A DNA stretch of 64,000 nucleotides from Caldilineaceae bacterium. GTDB lineage: Bacteria; Chloroflexota; Anaerolineae; Caldilineales; Caldilineaceae. The stretch is from contig JACKBC010000003.1 in assembly GCA_020634755.1 (NCBI GenBank), positions 62,001 to 126,000 of the forward strand, given 5' to 3'. The notes below the pieces were generated by a model, which searched no databases, was not told where the DNA came from, and saw nothing but the letters and a program-made list of their open reading frames with translations. Position numbers and translations under genes: made by a program. Of this stretch, positions 37,275-46,502 are shown piece by piece; within the stretch, counting starts at the first letter, position 1, and the number at the start of each line of letters is the position of its first letter.

Positions 37275-40200
37275 ATGACTGAGAATGTACTGACAAATCA
37301 GGAAGCGCAGTTTGAGCGGGGCGATGTGTTGAATCGGCCGCTGACTTCGCTGCTGGTGCTGAATTGGGAAAATGTGGCGTGGCTTCTGCTGCTGATTGTG
37401 GCAGCCGTGGCCCGTTTTTACGATGTGGGTGTGCGCGTCATGAGCCACGACGAAAGCCTGCATGCGCTCTATTCATATTATTTATACGACGCCGGCAATT
37501 ATGATCACAACCCCATGATGCACGGGCCGCTGCTCTTTCACATGAATGCGTTTATGTACTTCCTTTTTGGTGTGACTGACGCCACGGCGCGCATTGTGCC
37601 GGCGCTTTTTGGCATGGGCACCGTTTGGATGGCGCGGCTCTATCGTCCGTACATTGGGCGCACCGGCGCGCTGATTGCCGGCGTTCTGATTGCCGTGAGC
37701 CCCAGCTTGCTCTTCCACAGCCGCTACATCCGCAACGACATTTATATTGCATTTTTCACCATGCTTTGGATTTATGGCGCTTTCCGCTATCTAGACACGC
37801 GCCAGTTTCGCTATCTGGTCACCATGATATTGGGTATGGCCTTTGGCTTTGTGGCCAAAGAAAATCACTTTATGACCGGCGCCATCATTGGCGCCTTCTT
37901 TGCCTCATTGGCGCTGTGGCAGAGTATTAGCGAGCGCGTCTTTATTGTGATTGCCCCCATGATCTTTGGCGCCGGCGGCTGGTACTTTTTCCACGTACGC
38001 GACCAAGATTCGGTGGCGCTGCTTATATTAGGGGTGGCCGGGCTGGCCACATTGGGCTTGGCTATCTACTTTTTGCTGGGCAACGGCTGGCCCAAGCTGC
38101 GTCGCAACAGCGCGGCCGATCTGGCCATTGTCATGGTGACAATGATCATGCCCTTTGCGTCACCTTTTCCCTATGTGCTCATGGGGTGGGAGCAGCCCGA
38201 TTGGCAGAATGCTTCCACCATTACAGACGACATTAAGCTGAAATATGGCGTGCTGGTCTTGGGATTGACGCTAGCGGCAGCGGCTATTTCCTTCTTCTGG
38301 TTTGGCATGCGCCGCAGCGCCAGCAATACCGACGAAGAGAATGTGGAAGCCGCGGGGCTGCTCGATTTTTGGGGGTGGGGACAACTCATGTTGCTCTTCT
38401 GGACCATTGAAGTTCTCTTCTTTACCACCTTCTTGACCAATACTATGAATGGGCTGGCCACCGGCATTGTGGGCAGCTTGGGCTATTGGATTGCGCAGCA
38501 AGAGGTGGCGCGTGGTGGTCAACCGCCCTATTACTATCTGATGCTGGGCAGCTTGTATGAGTTTTTGCCCATGATACTCAGCGGTGTGGGCGGCGTTGTG
38601 ATGCTCTATTGGCTCTTTCGGAAGCCGACTTGGGACCCCACTCCGACTGCCGATTTACCGGTGGACGTGCCGCGCGTGCTGGCCGAAGAACATAAAGATA
38701 AGCTGCTGGACGAAGCGGCCGATTGGAATCATTACGCCCGCTATTTGCGCGCCAATCGCGCCTACTTTGTTGTCTTCTGCCTCTGGTGGGTCATCGGCAG
38801 CTGGGCGGCCTATACGGTGGCCGGTGAAAAGATGCCGTGGCTCATGGTGCACATGGCGCTGCCCATGTGCGTTTTGGGCGGCTGGTACACGGGCCGCTTG
38901 CTGTGGCGCATTGATTGGCGGAAGGCGCAGGCGCAACGCGGCTTATGGCTCATTGGCGCGTCACCGGCGCTGATTGTAACGCTGGTGCAGGTGTTGCGCA
39001 GCACGCCCAATGGCGAGCGCAGCCTGGCCGAACTGGGCGTGGCCACCCAGTGGATTTTGGGCTTGATCATTCTGGCCGGGCTGCTCTATCTGTGCTGGCG
39101 CGGGATGCAGCGCATTGGGTGGCGATCTGGCCTGCGGCTCATGGCTACCGGGCTGGTGGCGCTGCTCTTCCTGCTGACCGTGCGCTTTAGCTACATGCTC
39201 AATTACATCAATTACGACATGGCCACCGAATATCTTGTCTATGCCCACGGCGGGCCGGACATTAAGACCGCGCTGGCCGAAATTGACAAGATTAGCGAGC
39301 GCACCGTGGGCGGGCGCAACATCGAGGTGGCTTACGATGACGACTCTTCGTGGCCGCTGAGCTGGTACATGCGGCTCTATCCCAACAATCGTTTCTATGG
39401 CGCCAACCCCAACAGCGACAACATGAAGGCGCCGGTGATCATTGTGGGCTCTAAAAACTTTGACGCGGTGCGCCCCTACGTCTCGCGTGATTATGTCAAG
39501 CGCACCTATCGCCAGGTTTGGTGGCCGGATCAGGGCTACTTTTTCCTGACCTGGGACCGCTTCTGGAGCACCATCACCGATCGCACCAAAATGGAAAACA
39601 TTTTCCAGATTGTCTTCTATCGCCGCTATCGCGATGACGCCGACCCCAACAAGTGGCGCGATTTGACCCAGTGGCCCCAACGTCACGAGTTTGAAATGTG
39701 GGTGCGCCGCGACATTGCCGCCGAAATTTGGGATCTGGGCGTGGCGCCGGTGACTGAAGATCCCAACAGCATTTATGCGCAGGCGCGCGCCAAGGAAATT
39801 TCGCTGACCGCCAGCAGCGTGTACAATACGGTATATGGCGACAAAGCGCTGCTGCGGCCGCGCGCCGTGGCGGTTGGACAAGACGGCACGCGCGCCATTG
39901 CCGACTCGGGCAACAACCGGGTGGTGATTCTAGACGCAGCCGGCAATTTTGTAACCGCCTTTGGCAGTCGCTGCTATTTGGCCGAAGGCGAATCCAGCGG
40001 CTGTGTAGACCCCGATGGCGACGGCCCGCTGCAAATGGGGGACGGCCAATTTGCCCAATATGGCGCCGATTCGGACGGCATGTGGGGCATAGCCGTGGCC
40101 GCCAATGGCGAGATTTTTGTGGCCGATACGTGGAATGGCCGCATACAGGTCTTTGACAGCCAAGGCCAGTTTCTGCGCAAATGGGGCTATTTCAACACGA

Positions 40201-40757
40201 CCAACAGCGAACTTGGCGATCCGCTGTCCATGTTTGGGCCGCGCGGCATTGCGCTGGATCTGCAAGGTAATCTGCTGGTGGCGGATACGGGCAACAAGCG
40301 CATTCTCCAATTTACCCCCACCGGCGAAGCGCTCAACCAAGTGGGCGGTGGCGGCGTGGTGGGTGGCCGCTTTGAAGAGCCGGTGGGCGTGGGTGTGGAC
40401 CCACGCGACGGCAGCGTTTTTGTGGCCGATGCTTGGAACCGGCGCATTCAGAAGCTGGCGCCCGATCTTTCCTTTGTGGCCGAATATGCGGTGCCGGGTT
40501 GGGAGAGCCAGGAGATCTTCCATAAGCCCTATGTCGCGGTGGCGCCCAATGGCGATATTTATGCCAGCGACCCGCAAATGTACCGCATCTATGTCTACGC
40601 CGCAGATGGCGCGCTCAAAGCCGCCTTTGGCAACTATGGCGCCGACATGACGCAGATCGGCTTACCCACCGGGCTGGCTATCGATGCCACCTCTAATTCT
40701 ATCTTAGTGGCCGATGCGGATAACAATCGGGTGATGGTCTTCCCGCTGCTGCCATAA
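37275..40757 (+). CDS. TIGR03663-family GT-C protein with C-terminal NHL-repeat propeller
   Basis: This protein of 1160 residues opens with about 12 membrane segments. Its first loop carries the TIGR03663 signature: VRVMSHDESLHALYSYYLY (Asp59-Glu60), then YDHNPMMHGPLLFHMN. Members of TIGR03663 have been labelled flippase-associated Agl23-like proteins and occur with DUF2298 proteins in Chloroflexota and archaea. A soluble domain (about 645-840) contains SSWPLSWYMRLYP and VWWPDQGYFFLTWDRFW. Residues of about 848-1158 form an NHL propeller with repeats such as VADTWNGRIQVFDSQGQF and VADTGNKRILQFTPTGEA. The ATG at 37275 (AAGGGATG ribosome site) is chosen over the frame opening at 37212, which would run through the hairpin. 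The propeller would lie outside and might bind the acceptor. Confidence 0.9.
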   Translation: MTENVLTNQEAQFERGDVLNRPLTSLLVLNWENVAWLLLLIVAAVARFYDVGVRVMSHDESLHALYSYYLYDAGNYDHNPMMHGPLLFHMNAFMYFLFGVTDATARIVPALFGMGTVWMARLYRPYIGRTGALIAGVLIAVSPSLLFHSRYIRNDIYIAFFTMLWIYGAFRYLDTRQFRYLVTMILGMAFGFVAKENHFMTGAIIGAFFASLALWQSISERVFIVIAPMIFGAGGWYFFHVRDQDSVALLILGVAGLATLGLAIYFLLGNGWPKLRRNSAADLAIVMVTMIMPFASPFPYVLMGWEQPDWQNASTITDDIKLKYGVLVLGLTLAAAAISFFWFGMRRSASNTDEENVEAAGLLDFWGWGQLMLLFWTIEVLFFTTFLTNTMNGLATGIVGSLGYWIAQQEVARGGQPPYYYLMLGSLYEFLPMILSGVGGVVMLYWLFRKPTWDPTPTADLPVDVPRVLAEEHKDKLLDEAADWNHYARYLRANRAYFVVFCLWWVIGSWAAYTVAGEKMPWLMVHMALPMCVLGGWYTGRLLWRIDWRKAQAQRGLWLIGASPALIVTLVQVLRSTPNGERSLAELGVATQWILGLIILAGLLYLCWRGMQRIGWRSGLRLMATGLVALLFLLTVRFSYMLNYINYDMATEYLVYAHGGPDIKTALAEIDKISERTVGGRNIEVAYDDDSSWPLSWYMRLYPNNRFYGANPNSDNMKAPVIIVGSKNFDAVRPYVSRDYVKRTYRQVWWPDQGYFFLTWDRFWSTITDRTKMENIFQIVFYRRYRDDADPNKWRDLTQWPQRHEFEMWVRRDIAAEIWDLGVAPVTEDPNSIYAQARAKEISLTASSVYNTVYGDKALLRPRAVAVGQDGTRAIADSGNNRVVILDAAGNFVTAFGSRCYLAEGESSGCVDPDGDGPLQMGDGQFAQYGADSDGMWGIAVAANGEIFVADTWNGRIQVFDSQGQFLRKWGYFNTTNSELGDPLSMFGPRGIALDLQGNLLVADTGNKRILQFTPTGEALNQVGGGGVVGGRFEEPVGVGVDPRDGSVFVADAWNRRIQKLAPDLSFVAEYAVPGWESQEIFHKPYVAVAPNGDIYASDPQMYRIYVYAADGALKAAFGNYGADMTQIGLPTGLAIDATSNSILVADADNNRVMVFPLLP

Positions 40758-40763
40758 TTAGCT

Positions 40764-40822
40764 AGTCAGCATTTCAGCGAGTCAGCCGGTCAGCTTTTGG
40801 CTGACTCGCTGAAATGCTGACT
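40764..40822. repeat. Perfect 24-bp inverted repeat between two GT-C genes
   Basis: The arms at 40764-40787 and 40799-40822 are exact inverse complements with an 11-nt loop. The words CAGCATTT, CAGCGAGT and CAGCCGGT are octamer units like those in the array at 26377-26560. It begins 7 bp after the stop codon at 40757. It could act as a terminator or mRNA stabiliser, though no T-run follows. Confidence 0.8.
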
Positions 40823-40852
40823 GGCTGACTCGCTAACCATTGAGTTCTCCCC

Positions 40853-43800
40853 ATGACGGGCCTGCCCAAGATCAACAAACTATTCATTGCCGCCGTGGCG
40901 ATTCTGCTGGCCATTTGGGGGCAGCGGCGGTTGGCGCTCTTTAATGAGTTTGATGCACTGGCGCTGTATGGACTGGCGGCTGTGCTCTTTTTGTGGACCT
41001 TTCGCACGGCGCGGTTTGAGGGCATTGGCCACGGTTTTACATGGCCAAACATGAAAGCCGCCGCCAAAGATTATCTCCGTTTAATTCCCAATTCTTCTCG
41101 CATTGTATCGAATAATCCCGCGCTGACCGGCGCCCAAAAATCACGCCGGCAACGCGCGTTCGCCTGGCTGGCCATTGGGCTGGGCGGGTTGATTGCGCTG
41201 GGGGCCAATGGACGGGCGCTGTGGCTTTTTCATCTGGATTTTGAGCGGCCGCAAGCGCTGGCCTGGCCGCTCTATGTGGGCAGCATTGCGCTCTTTCTGG
41301 CCGTCATCTGGCTGCTGGATCTGGCCTGTGGGAATGCGGAAACCGCAGTTCCACAGGCGGAGGCCACATCGCTGGTCGATGCAACATCGTCAGCAAAAAC
41401 ATGGCTCTCATGGAGATATCACCGCCGCTGGCTGCTTGGCGCCCTGTTCGTGATTTTGGCCGTGGCGGCTTTCATGCGGCTGTATCGCTTTGGCGATCTG
41501 CCCTTTGGCACCTGGTACGATGAAGCCGCGGCGGGGTTGCTGGCCCAGCGCATGCTGAATGACCCCAATTGGCGGCCCGTGTTTCCCGGCTCCATCAACG
41601 TAACCGCACACTATATTTACCTGGTTTATACATCATTCAAGCTGTTTGGCATCAGTACGCAGTCCGTGCGCGCGGTCAGCGTGCTCATGGGGCTGGCGGC
41701 CATTCCGGCGGCCTATTTGCTCGGGCGGGAGCTGTATGGCCGCACGCTGGGGTTGGGCTTTGCGCTGGTAATGGCCGTGGCGCGTTGGCACGTGAACTTT
41801 AGCCGCATTGGCATGTACAACATTGCCACGCCGCTGTTTGAACTGCTGGCCGCCGGCTTTTTGCTGCGCGGCATCCGTCGCAACCGCTTTATCGACTTTG
41901 GGCTGGCTGGGCTGGCTTTGGGTTTGGGACTCTGTTTCTATCCGGCCTTCCAGCTTTTTGTGGCCGCGCTGGGTCTCTTTGTGCTCTACTTGCTGCTTAC
42001 CCAGCGCGGCTTTTGGCAAAGGTATTGGTCCAAGCTGCTGCTCATGACGCTGCTGGCGGCCATGATTGCCGGGCCGCTGGTCTACTTTGCTTATGAGAAG
42101 CCGGACGTCTATTTTGCGCGCACCAAAGATACCTCGCTTTGGGCCAAAACCGCGCCCGAGAAACGCGTTGGCGCGCTGCTGGAAAATACACGCAAACATC
42201 TGCTCATGTTTCAGCAAGCGGGTGACCCCAATGGGCGGCACAACATTCCCGGCGCACCTATGTTGGACACATATACGGCGGCGCTCATGGTGTTGGGCGT
42301 GTTGCTGGCGCTGCGTTGGGTCTGGAGACCGCGGGGCTTGCTGCTGCTGCTCTGGTTGCTGATCCCGCTGTTGGGCGGCATTTTGTCGCTCGATTTTGAA
42401 GCGCCCCAATCGTTGCGCTCCATTGGCTCGCTGCCCGCCGCCTATCTGCTGGCTATGTTGCCACTCTATTTTGTGCGGCAGGAATGGCGGCAGTCCGTGG
42501 AGGGCTATTTCCCGCGCACATTTGTCTGGCCGCTGCTGCTGCTGCTGATCCCCATTGCGTATAGCAACTATTATGACTATTTCCAGCGCTGGGCCTATAG
42601 CTTTCCGGCCTGGAGTTCATTTTCCACGGCAGAAACGCTGGCCGCCCAGGAGATGAATGGGATCAACGCACAGACCGACATCTATTTGACCTCCTTCTTT
42701 GCCGGGCACCCGGCCATTAACTTTTTGACCCAGGGTGAAAAGCAATATACGCGGCTGGACACAACGGCGCGGTTTCCGCTGCCGCTGCCGCCGGACAAAG
42801 CGGTCGTTATGATTTTCAACACAGAGACGCGCGACATGCTGGACGACATTCGCCGCCTCTATCCCAATGCGGCCATTGATGAAATTGGGCCGCCGTTTGG
42901 CGGGCCGCCCGTGCTCTTTGTGGCGCACCTGACACCCATCGATATTGCCGATATTGAAGGGCTGATGGGCGCCTACTATCCCACTGACGATTGGTCGGGG
43001 CCGCCGGCGCTGATGCGGCAGGATGCCACGCTGCGTTTTGACTGGCGCAGCCAAGCACCGTTGGCCATGCCCTTTTCGGTCGAGTGGGAGGGCGTGCTGC
43101 ATGTGGAGACGTATGGCGAGCATCGCTTTTTTGTACAGGCGCCCGCCTATATGGAGCTGTACATTGGCGAAGAAAAGCTGATCAGTGGTGAAGGCGATCA
43201 GGCGGCGGGGCTGGTGCTGGCCAAGGGCGACCACGCCATCCGCTTGCGCGCCGTGGGCGGGCCTGGTCCGCTCAGCCTGTCGTGGCGACCACCCGACCGC
43301 GATATTGAACTGGTGCCGTCCAACGCGCTTTACGTGCCGCCAGTCACCAATAACGGGTTGCTCGGTTCGTTCTATGCCAATGACAGCTGGGCGCCGCCGG
43401 TTTCGTTTGCCCAGATCGACGCCCGCTTTGATATGTATTTCCACGTGCCGGCGCTGCCGCGGCCGTATACGGTGGAGTGGACGGGCAAGATCGCCATTCC
43501 GCAAACGGGCAACTATTATTTCGGGCTGGAGTCGATTGACGAATCGACGCTCAATATTGATGGTCAAGAAGTGGTCAGCGCCCAGGTGCGCAACCAGCTG
43601 AGCGAAAAGCCCATTGCGCTGGCCCAGGGCCTGCACGATATTCGCATCCGCTACAGCGACCGCACCGACCACACGCATATCAACTTTTTCTGGACGCCGC
43701 CGGGCGGTGCGCGCCAAATTGTGCCGGAGCAGGTGCTCTTCCCCCCACAGGCCAACTATGCGCGCGTCTCGGTGCCGGACATGCGCCAGCTGCTCTTTGA

Positions 43801-44662
43801 CCCAGATCGGGCCGGCGCCCCCATTGTGGTCAGCCCGCAGCTCGATGGGGATGTGCACATTGTGCAGCGCGGGCTGAACCAGCCCAAGGGCATTGCCGTG
43901 GGGCCAGACGGCTCGGTGTACGTGACTGAGATGGGCGCCCGCCAGCTGCTGGTCTTGTCGCCCGACGGTGAGGTGGTGCGCACGGTGACGGGTATGCCCG
44001 GCGCCGGTGGTGAAGAGCCGTTTGTCGAGCCGTTCGATGTGGCGGTGGATAGCCGGGGCCAAGTTTATGTGCTGGATGCGGGGGCGGCGCGGCTGCCCAT
44101 TTTTGCCGCCAATGGCGACTATCTGCGCGACGCACCGGGCGACCCGCTCTATTTTGACCGCACGCGCGGGTTGACTGTTGACACACAGAATCGGCTTTGG
44201 CTGGCGGCCACGGCCTGGGGCAGCCTGGTGGCCGAAAACGCCGCCGGTGAGCAGCTCTTTAACGCGCCGGTTTGGCCCGGTGAAGATTCACAGCCGGTGG
44301 ATGTGGCCATTGGCGCCGGCGATCATATCTTTGTGGTGGACGCCAACCTGCACAAGCTGATTCGTTTCGATGCCAGCGGTCAGCGGCTGTTGGCTTGGGA
44401 GCTAACGCCGACCAACACATTAGATGCGCCGCATCTGGCCGTGGATGCCGATGGCTTCGTCTATCTCTCCGAGCCGGAAGATAGCCGCATTGCCCAGCTG
44501 GACCCCACGGGCGAGCGCGTGGGCGAATGGTTGCTTATGAGCGAGCAGGGGGCGCCGGTCAAGCCCATTGGCGTGGCGGTGGATGGCGCGGCGCGGCGCG
44601 TCTGGTATGTGGATACGGCGTTTGGTGAGGTGGGCTATGTGGAACGGCCGGTAGGGGAGTAA
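40853..44662 (+). CDS. GT39-type membrane protein with two PA14-like domains and an NHL propeller
   Basis: This 1269-residue protein has about 14 membrane segments in the first 600 residues. The GT-C acidic pair lies in GTWYDEAAAGLL (Asp223-Glu224) and is followed by HYIYLVYTSFKLFG and ARWHVNFSRIGMYN, typical of PMT_2/GT39 enzymes. After a soluble stretch come two PA14-like carbohydrate-binding domains (about 701-826 and 833-963), starting GLMGAYYPTDDW and GLLGSFYANDSW. The C-terminal NHL propeller (about 993-1262) has VGPDGSVYVTEMGARQLLVLS and AVDSRGQVYVLDAGAA motifs. PA14 plus NHL outside the membrane suggests recognition of the glycan or protein acceptor. It is the last of five consecutive plus-strand GT-C genes and is separated from the TIGR03663 gene by a hairpin. 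Confidence 0.92.
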   Translation: MTGLPKINKLFIAAVAILLAIWGQRRLALFNEFDALALYGLAAVLFLWTFRTARFEGIGHGFTWPNMKAAAKDYLRLIPNSSRIVSNNPALTGAQKSRRQRAFAWLAIGLGGLIALGANGRALWLFHLDFERPQALAWPLYVGSIALFLAVIWLLDLACGNAETAVPQAEATSLVDATSSAKTWLSWRYHRRWLLGALFVILAVAAFMRLYRFGDLPFGTWYDEAAAGLLAQRMLNDPNWRPVFPGSINVTAHYIYLVYTSFKLFGISTQSVRAVSVLMGLAAIPAAYLLGRELYGRTLGLGFALVMAVARWHVNFSRIGMYNIATPLFELLAAGFLLRGIRRNRFIDFGLAGLALGLGLCFYPAFQLFVAALGLFVLYLLLTQRGFWQRYWSKLLLMTLLAAMIAGPLVYFAYEKPDVYFARTKDTSLWAKTAPEKRVGALLENTRKHLLMFQQAGDPNGRHNIPGAPMLDTYTAALMVLGVLLALRWVWRPRGLLLLLWLLIPLLGGILSLDFEAPQSLRSIGSLPAAYLLAMLPLYFVRQEWRQSVEGYFPRTFVWPLLLLLIPIAYSNYYDYFQRWAYSFPAWSSFSTAETLAAQEMNGINAQTDIYLTSFFAGHPAINFLTQGEKQYTRLDTTARFPLPLPPDKAVVMIFNTETRDMLDDIRRLYPNAAIDEIGPPFGGPPVLFVAHLTPIDIADIEGLMGAYYPTDDWSGPPALMRQDATLRFDWRSQAPLAMPFSVEWEGVLHVETYGEHRFFVQAPAYMELYIGEEKLISGEGDQAAGLVLAKGDHAIRLRAVGGPGPLSLSWRPPDRDIELVPSNALYVPPVTNNGLLGSFYANDSWAPPVSFAQIDARFDMYFHVPALPRPYTVEWTGKIAIPQTGNYYFGLESIDESTLNIDGQEVVSAQVRNQLSEKPIALAQGLHDIRIRYSDRTDHTHINFFWTPPGGARQIVPEQVLFPPQANYARVSVPDMRQLLFDPDRAGAPIVVSPQLDGDVHIVQRGLNQPKGIAVGPDGSVYVTEMGARQLLVLSPDGEVVRTVTGMPGAGGEEPFVEPFDVAVDSRGQVYVLDAGAARLPIFAANGDYLRDAPGDPLYFDRTRGLTVDTQNRLWLAATAWGSLVAENAAGEQLFNAPVWPGEDSQPVDVAIGAGDHIFVVDANLHKLIRFDASGQRLLAWELTPTNTLDAPHLAVDADGFVYLSEPEDSRIAQLDPTGERVGEWLLMSEQGAPVKPIGVAVDGAARRVWYVDTAFGEVGYVERPVGE

Positions 44663-44894
44663 GGAGTAGAGAAGTAAAGGAGTAGGGTGATTTCGACAAG
44701 CTCAGCCCCCGCATAACCTGAATAGTTACGGATATTGATTAAAATAGGTCATCTCATCTGGCGCAGCAGGATGAGCTCAAGGTGCTGCATTAGCAAAATG
44801 GCGAATTGGCGGCGCGGTTGACGAGGCTGGACGGGGAATAAGGAGGGCGTAATCCAATCGCTGAGAGCAATTTATGCAATCATAGATTGGACCA
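44663..44894. other. Short intergenic region with GGAGTA repeats
   Basis: The first 30 bases after the stop are GGAGTA/GAAGTA-type repeats, again a short-word repeat at the end of a GT-C gene. The word TTCGACAAGCTCAG follows at about 44694. Further on (44760-44840) one frame could be an old coiled-coil gene remnant interrupted by stops. No gene is supported. Confidence 0.5.
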
Positions 44895-45296
44895 TTACCA
44901 GATTGTTGAAAGGTTTGCCGCTCGAATTTGCTGATCACGCGTCACCAGCGGCAAACCGAATGCGAGAGCTGTGGCTGCAATAATGCGATCTGGCATCTCG
45001 GGTACGGTAGCCCGCGGTATCTGCCGTACAGATTGCGTTACCGCAAAATCAAGAGGAATCAATGCCAGGCCACCGGCTGGATCACCAATTTCATGGTTGA
45101 TTTTTTCCAGTACCTCCTGTTGCAAGCGACCTTTCTCAACCAGATAGGTAATTTCCACCAGCGAAATAGCGGCAATATAGACAGGTTCCCCCGCTTCCAC
45201 GGCCTCTTCTATTGCTGCTAGAGATGGCGCGGAGAGTCGCTGAGGTGCAAAGAGCATCCAGATTGCGATATGGGTATCAACAACGACAGCGCTCAC
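44895..45296 (-). CDS. vapC: PIN-domain toxin, VapC-like ribonuclease
   Basis: This protein of 133 residues is the length of a VapC toxin. The PIN-domain acidic residues are visible: VVVDTHIAIWML at the N-terminus (Asp7), ISLVEITYLVEKG in the middle (Glu), and PEMPDRIIAATALAFGLPLVTRDQQIR at the C-terminus (two Asp). These bind metal for RNA cleavage. The longer frame starts at 45326, but the GTG at 45296 is preferred: its bases overlap the stop of the upstream antitoxin gene (GTGA), as is usual for such pairs, and it places the first Asp at the normal distance. Confidence 0.9.
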   Translation of the reverse strand: MSAVVVDTHIAIWMLFAPQRLSAPSLAAIEEAVEAGEPVYIAAISLVEITYLVEKGRLQQEVLEKINHEIGDPAGGLALIPLDFAVTQSVRQIPRATVPEMPDRIIAATALAFGLPLVTRDQQIRAANLSTIW

Positions 45297-45526
45297 AGTT
45301 CGATATCTCGCGGAAAATTTCCCCACAACTCCTGCCTTGCCTCTGCAATTTCTTGTGCGGTAATTTGGATTTGCAGATCCGCAAATAGACCAATGGGATT
45401 GCGTCTTGAAGAGGGTTGTTCAACGATTTGTTTTGTTTGCAAGAATTGAACAAAATCTAACACTTCTTGCTTTTTATCTGTTGGTAATGTCGCGAGATGC
45501 TGCAAAACTGCTTGTTCAATTGTCAT
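45293..45526 (-). CDS. Antitoxin of the VapBC-like pair (DUF2281-type)
   Basis: This is a 77-residue acidic protein whose C-terminal half (about residues 35-77: NPIGLFADLQIQITAQEIAEARQELWGNF) resembles antitoxins that wrap around PIN toxins. The N-terminal half (MTIEQAVLQHLATLPTDKKQ) resembles DUF2281 proteins. The ATG at 45526 is used, with AGGT upstream; the longer frame begins at 45565. It ends within the start codon of the toxin gene. Such antitoxins bind both the toxin and the operator of the pair. Confidence 0.82.
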   Translation of the reverse strand: MTIEQAVLQHLATLPTDKKQEVLDFVQFLQTKQIVEQPSSRRNPIGLFADLQIQITAQEIAEARQELWGNFPRDIEL

Positions 45527-45872
45527 AGATTTACCTGTTCGAACTACTATACCTGGCGCCGGCATAGATTAGGCCCTTAACCGATTAGCATCGACAACAA
45601 ATTGTCGATATGAAGAGCCTTCAACAAAGTTGCTGCCGCAGACTCCCTTTGGTCCGAAGGCGACTTGAGCCCCGGCGAAGGCCCAAATATATAGCATGCA
45701 TACTGGAGTAGAAAGTGCTAATTTATGCCAGCAGCGACTATCCTTCTTGACTTCAATTAGGAAATATTATCACTATTCAGCTACCACGTCAACGGAATCG
45801 GCATCCTGACAATGATGGGAATAGAAGGAGAGAAAGGGGAAGTTTGTGGTGTCGTCTCCCCCCTTTCCGCAT
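45527..45872. other. Intergenic region, nothing recognised
   Basis: About 350 bp between the VapBC-like pair and the membrane-protein gene, both on the minus strand. It must hold the antitoxin promoter and operator. No clear -35/-10 pair, terminator or repeat was found. Confidence 0.5.
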
Positions 45873-46454
45873 TTACCGCAGCAGGCGGCGATAGAGCAGA
45901 AGTTGCAGCACCATGTAGAGAAGGCCCAGCAGGATGGCGGGCGGCCAGAGCGAAATGCCGGTGGCGCTGCCGGCAAAGACCAGGGCCGCGCCCAGCGTAA
46001 CGCCGCCGATGATGGCCACTTGCAGCGTTAGCAGGAAAGAGATGCTCCACGGCTTAAATTTGGCCGGCAGCGAGGCATTGGTCCACATGAATGCGGTGTC
46101 AAGCGCCTCTTCGGGCAGGTATTGTGTATAATAATCTTTGATCTGGTTCATGGCCAGCACGGTCTCAAACCAGGCTTGGCGCAGCCGCACCAGCTGCAAA
46201 AGCACCAGCAGCCCCGACAGGCTGAGCGCCAGGAATAGAATCACAAAGCCCCAATAAATGGGCCCCGACTGCACAAGCTGCGTTTGCGCGCTGGTTATGG
46301 CCAGGATCAGGCTGCCAACCGACGCCACATAAAAGGTGGAGACGCGCGAGCGGTCTTCGTTGGTCTGAAAGGCCACCTGAGCTAGATAGGTTTGCTCGGC
46401 CAGGAGCAGATCGTTGGCGGATAGCGTTTCGTTTGGCATGTGACTATTTTGCAT
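45873..46454 (-). CDS. Hypothetical four-helix membrane protein
   Basis: This is an unrecognised protein of 193 residues. It has about four membrane segments, in two pairs (about residues 43-60 and 68-90, then about 140-160 and 165-185), separated by a polar loop containing NQIKDYYTQYLPEEALDTAF. The arrangement resembles small membrane proteins of unknown function that are common in Chloroflexota and Actinobacteria. A second ATG five codons in (46439) is an alternative start. It is divergent from the M23 peptidase gene, with only about 48 bp between the likely starts. Confidence 0.72.
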   Translation of the reverse strand: MQNSHMPNETLSANDLLLAEQTYLAQVAFQTNEDRSRVSTFYVASVGSLILAITSAQTQLVQSGPIYWGFVILFLALSLSGLLVLLQLVRLRQAWFETVLAMNQIKDYYTQYLPEEALDTAFMWTNASLPAKFKPWSISFLLTLQVAIIGGVTLGAALVFAGSATGISLWPPAILLGLLYMVLQLLLYRRLLR

Positions 46455-46502
46455 TGAGTTGGGCGTGGCGACAAATTGGTGAATTAATTATTGCACCCGT
46501 TT

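Noticed and set aside
44760..44840. Possible remnant of a transposase with an N-terminal coiled coil
   Set aside because: Only about 25 codons, interrupted by stops, suggest it. Too little to claim.
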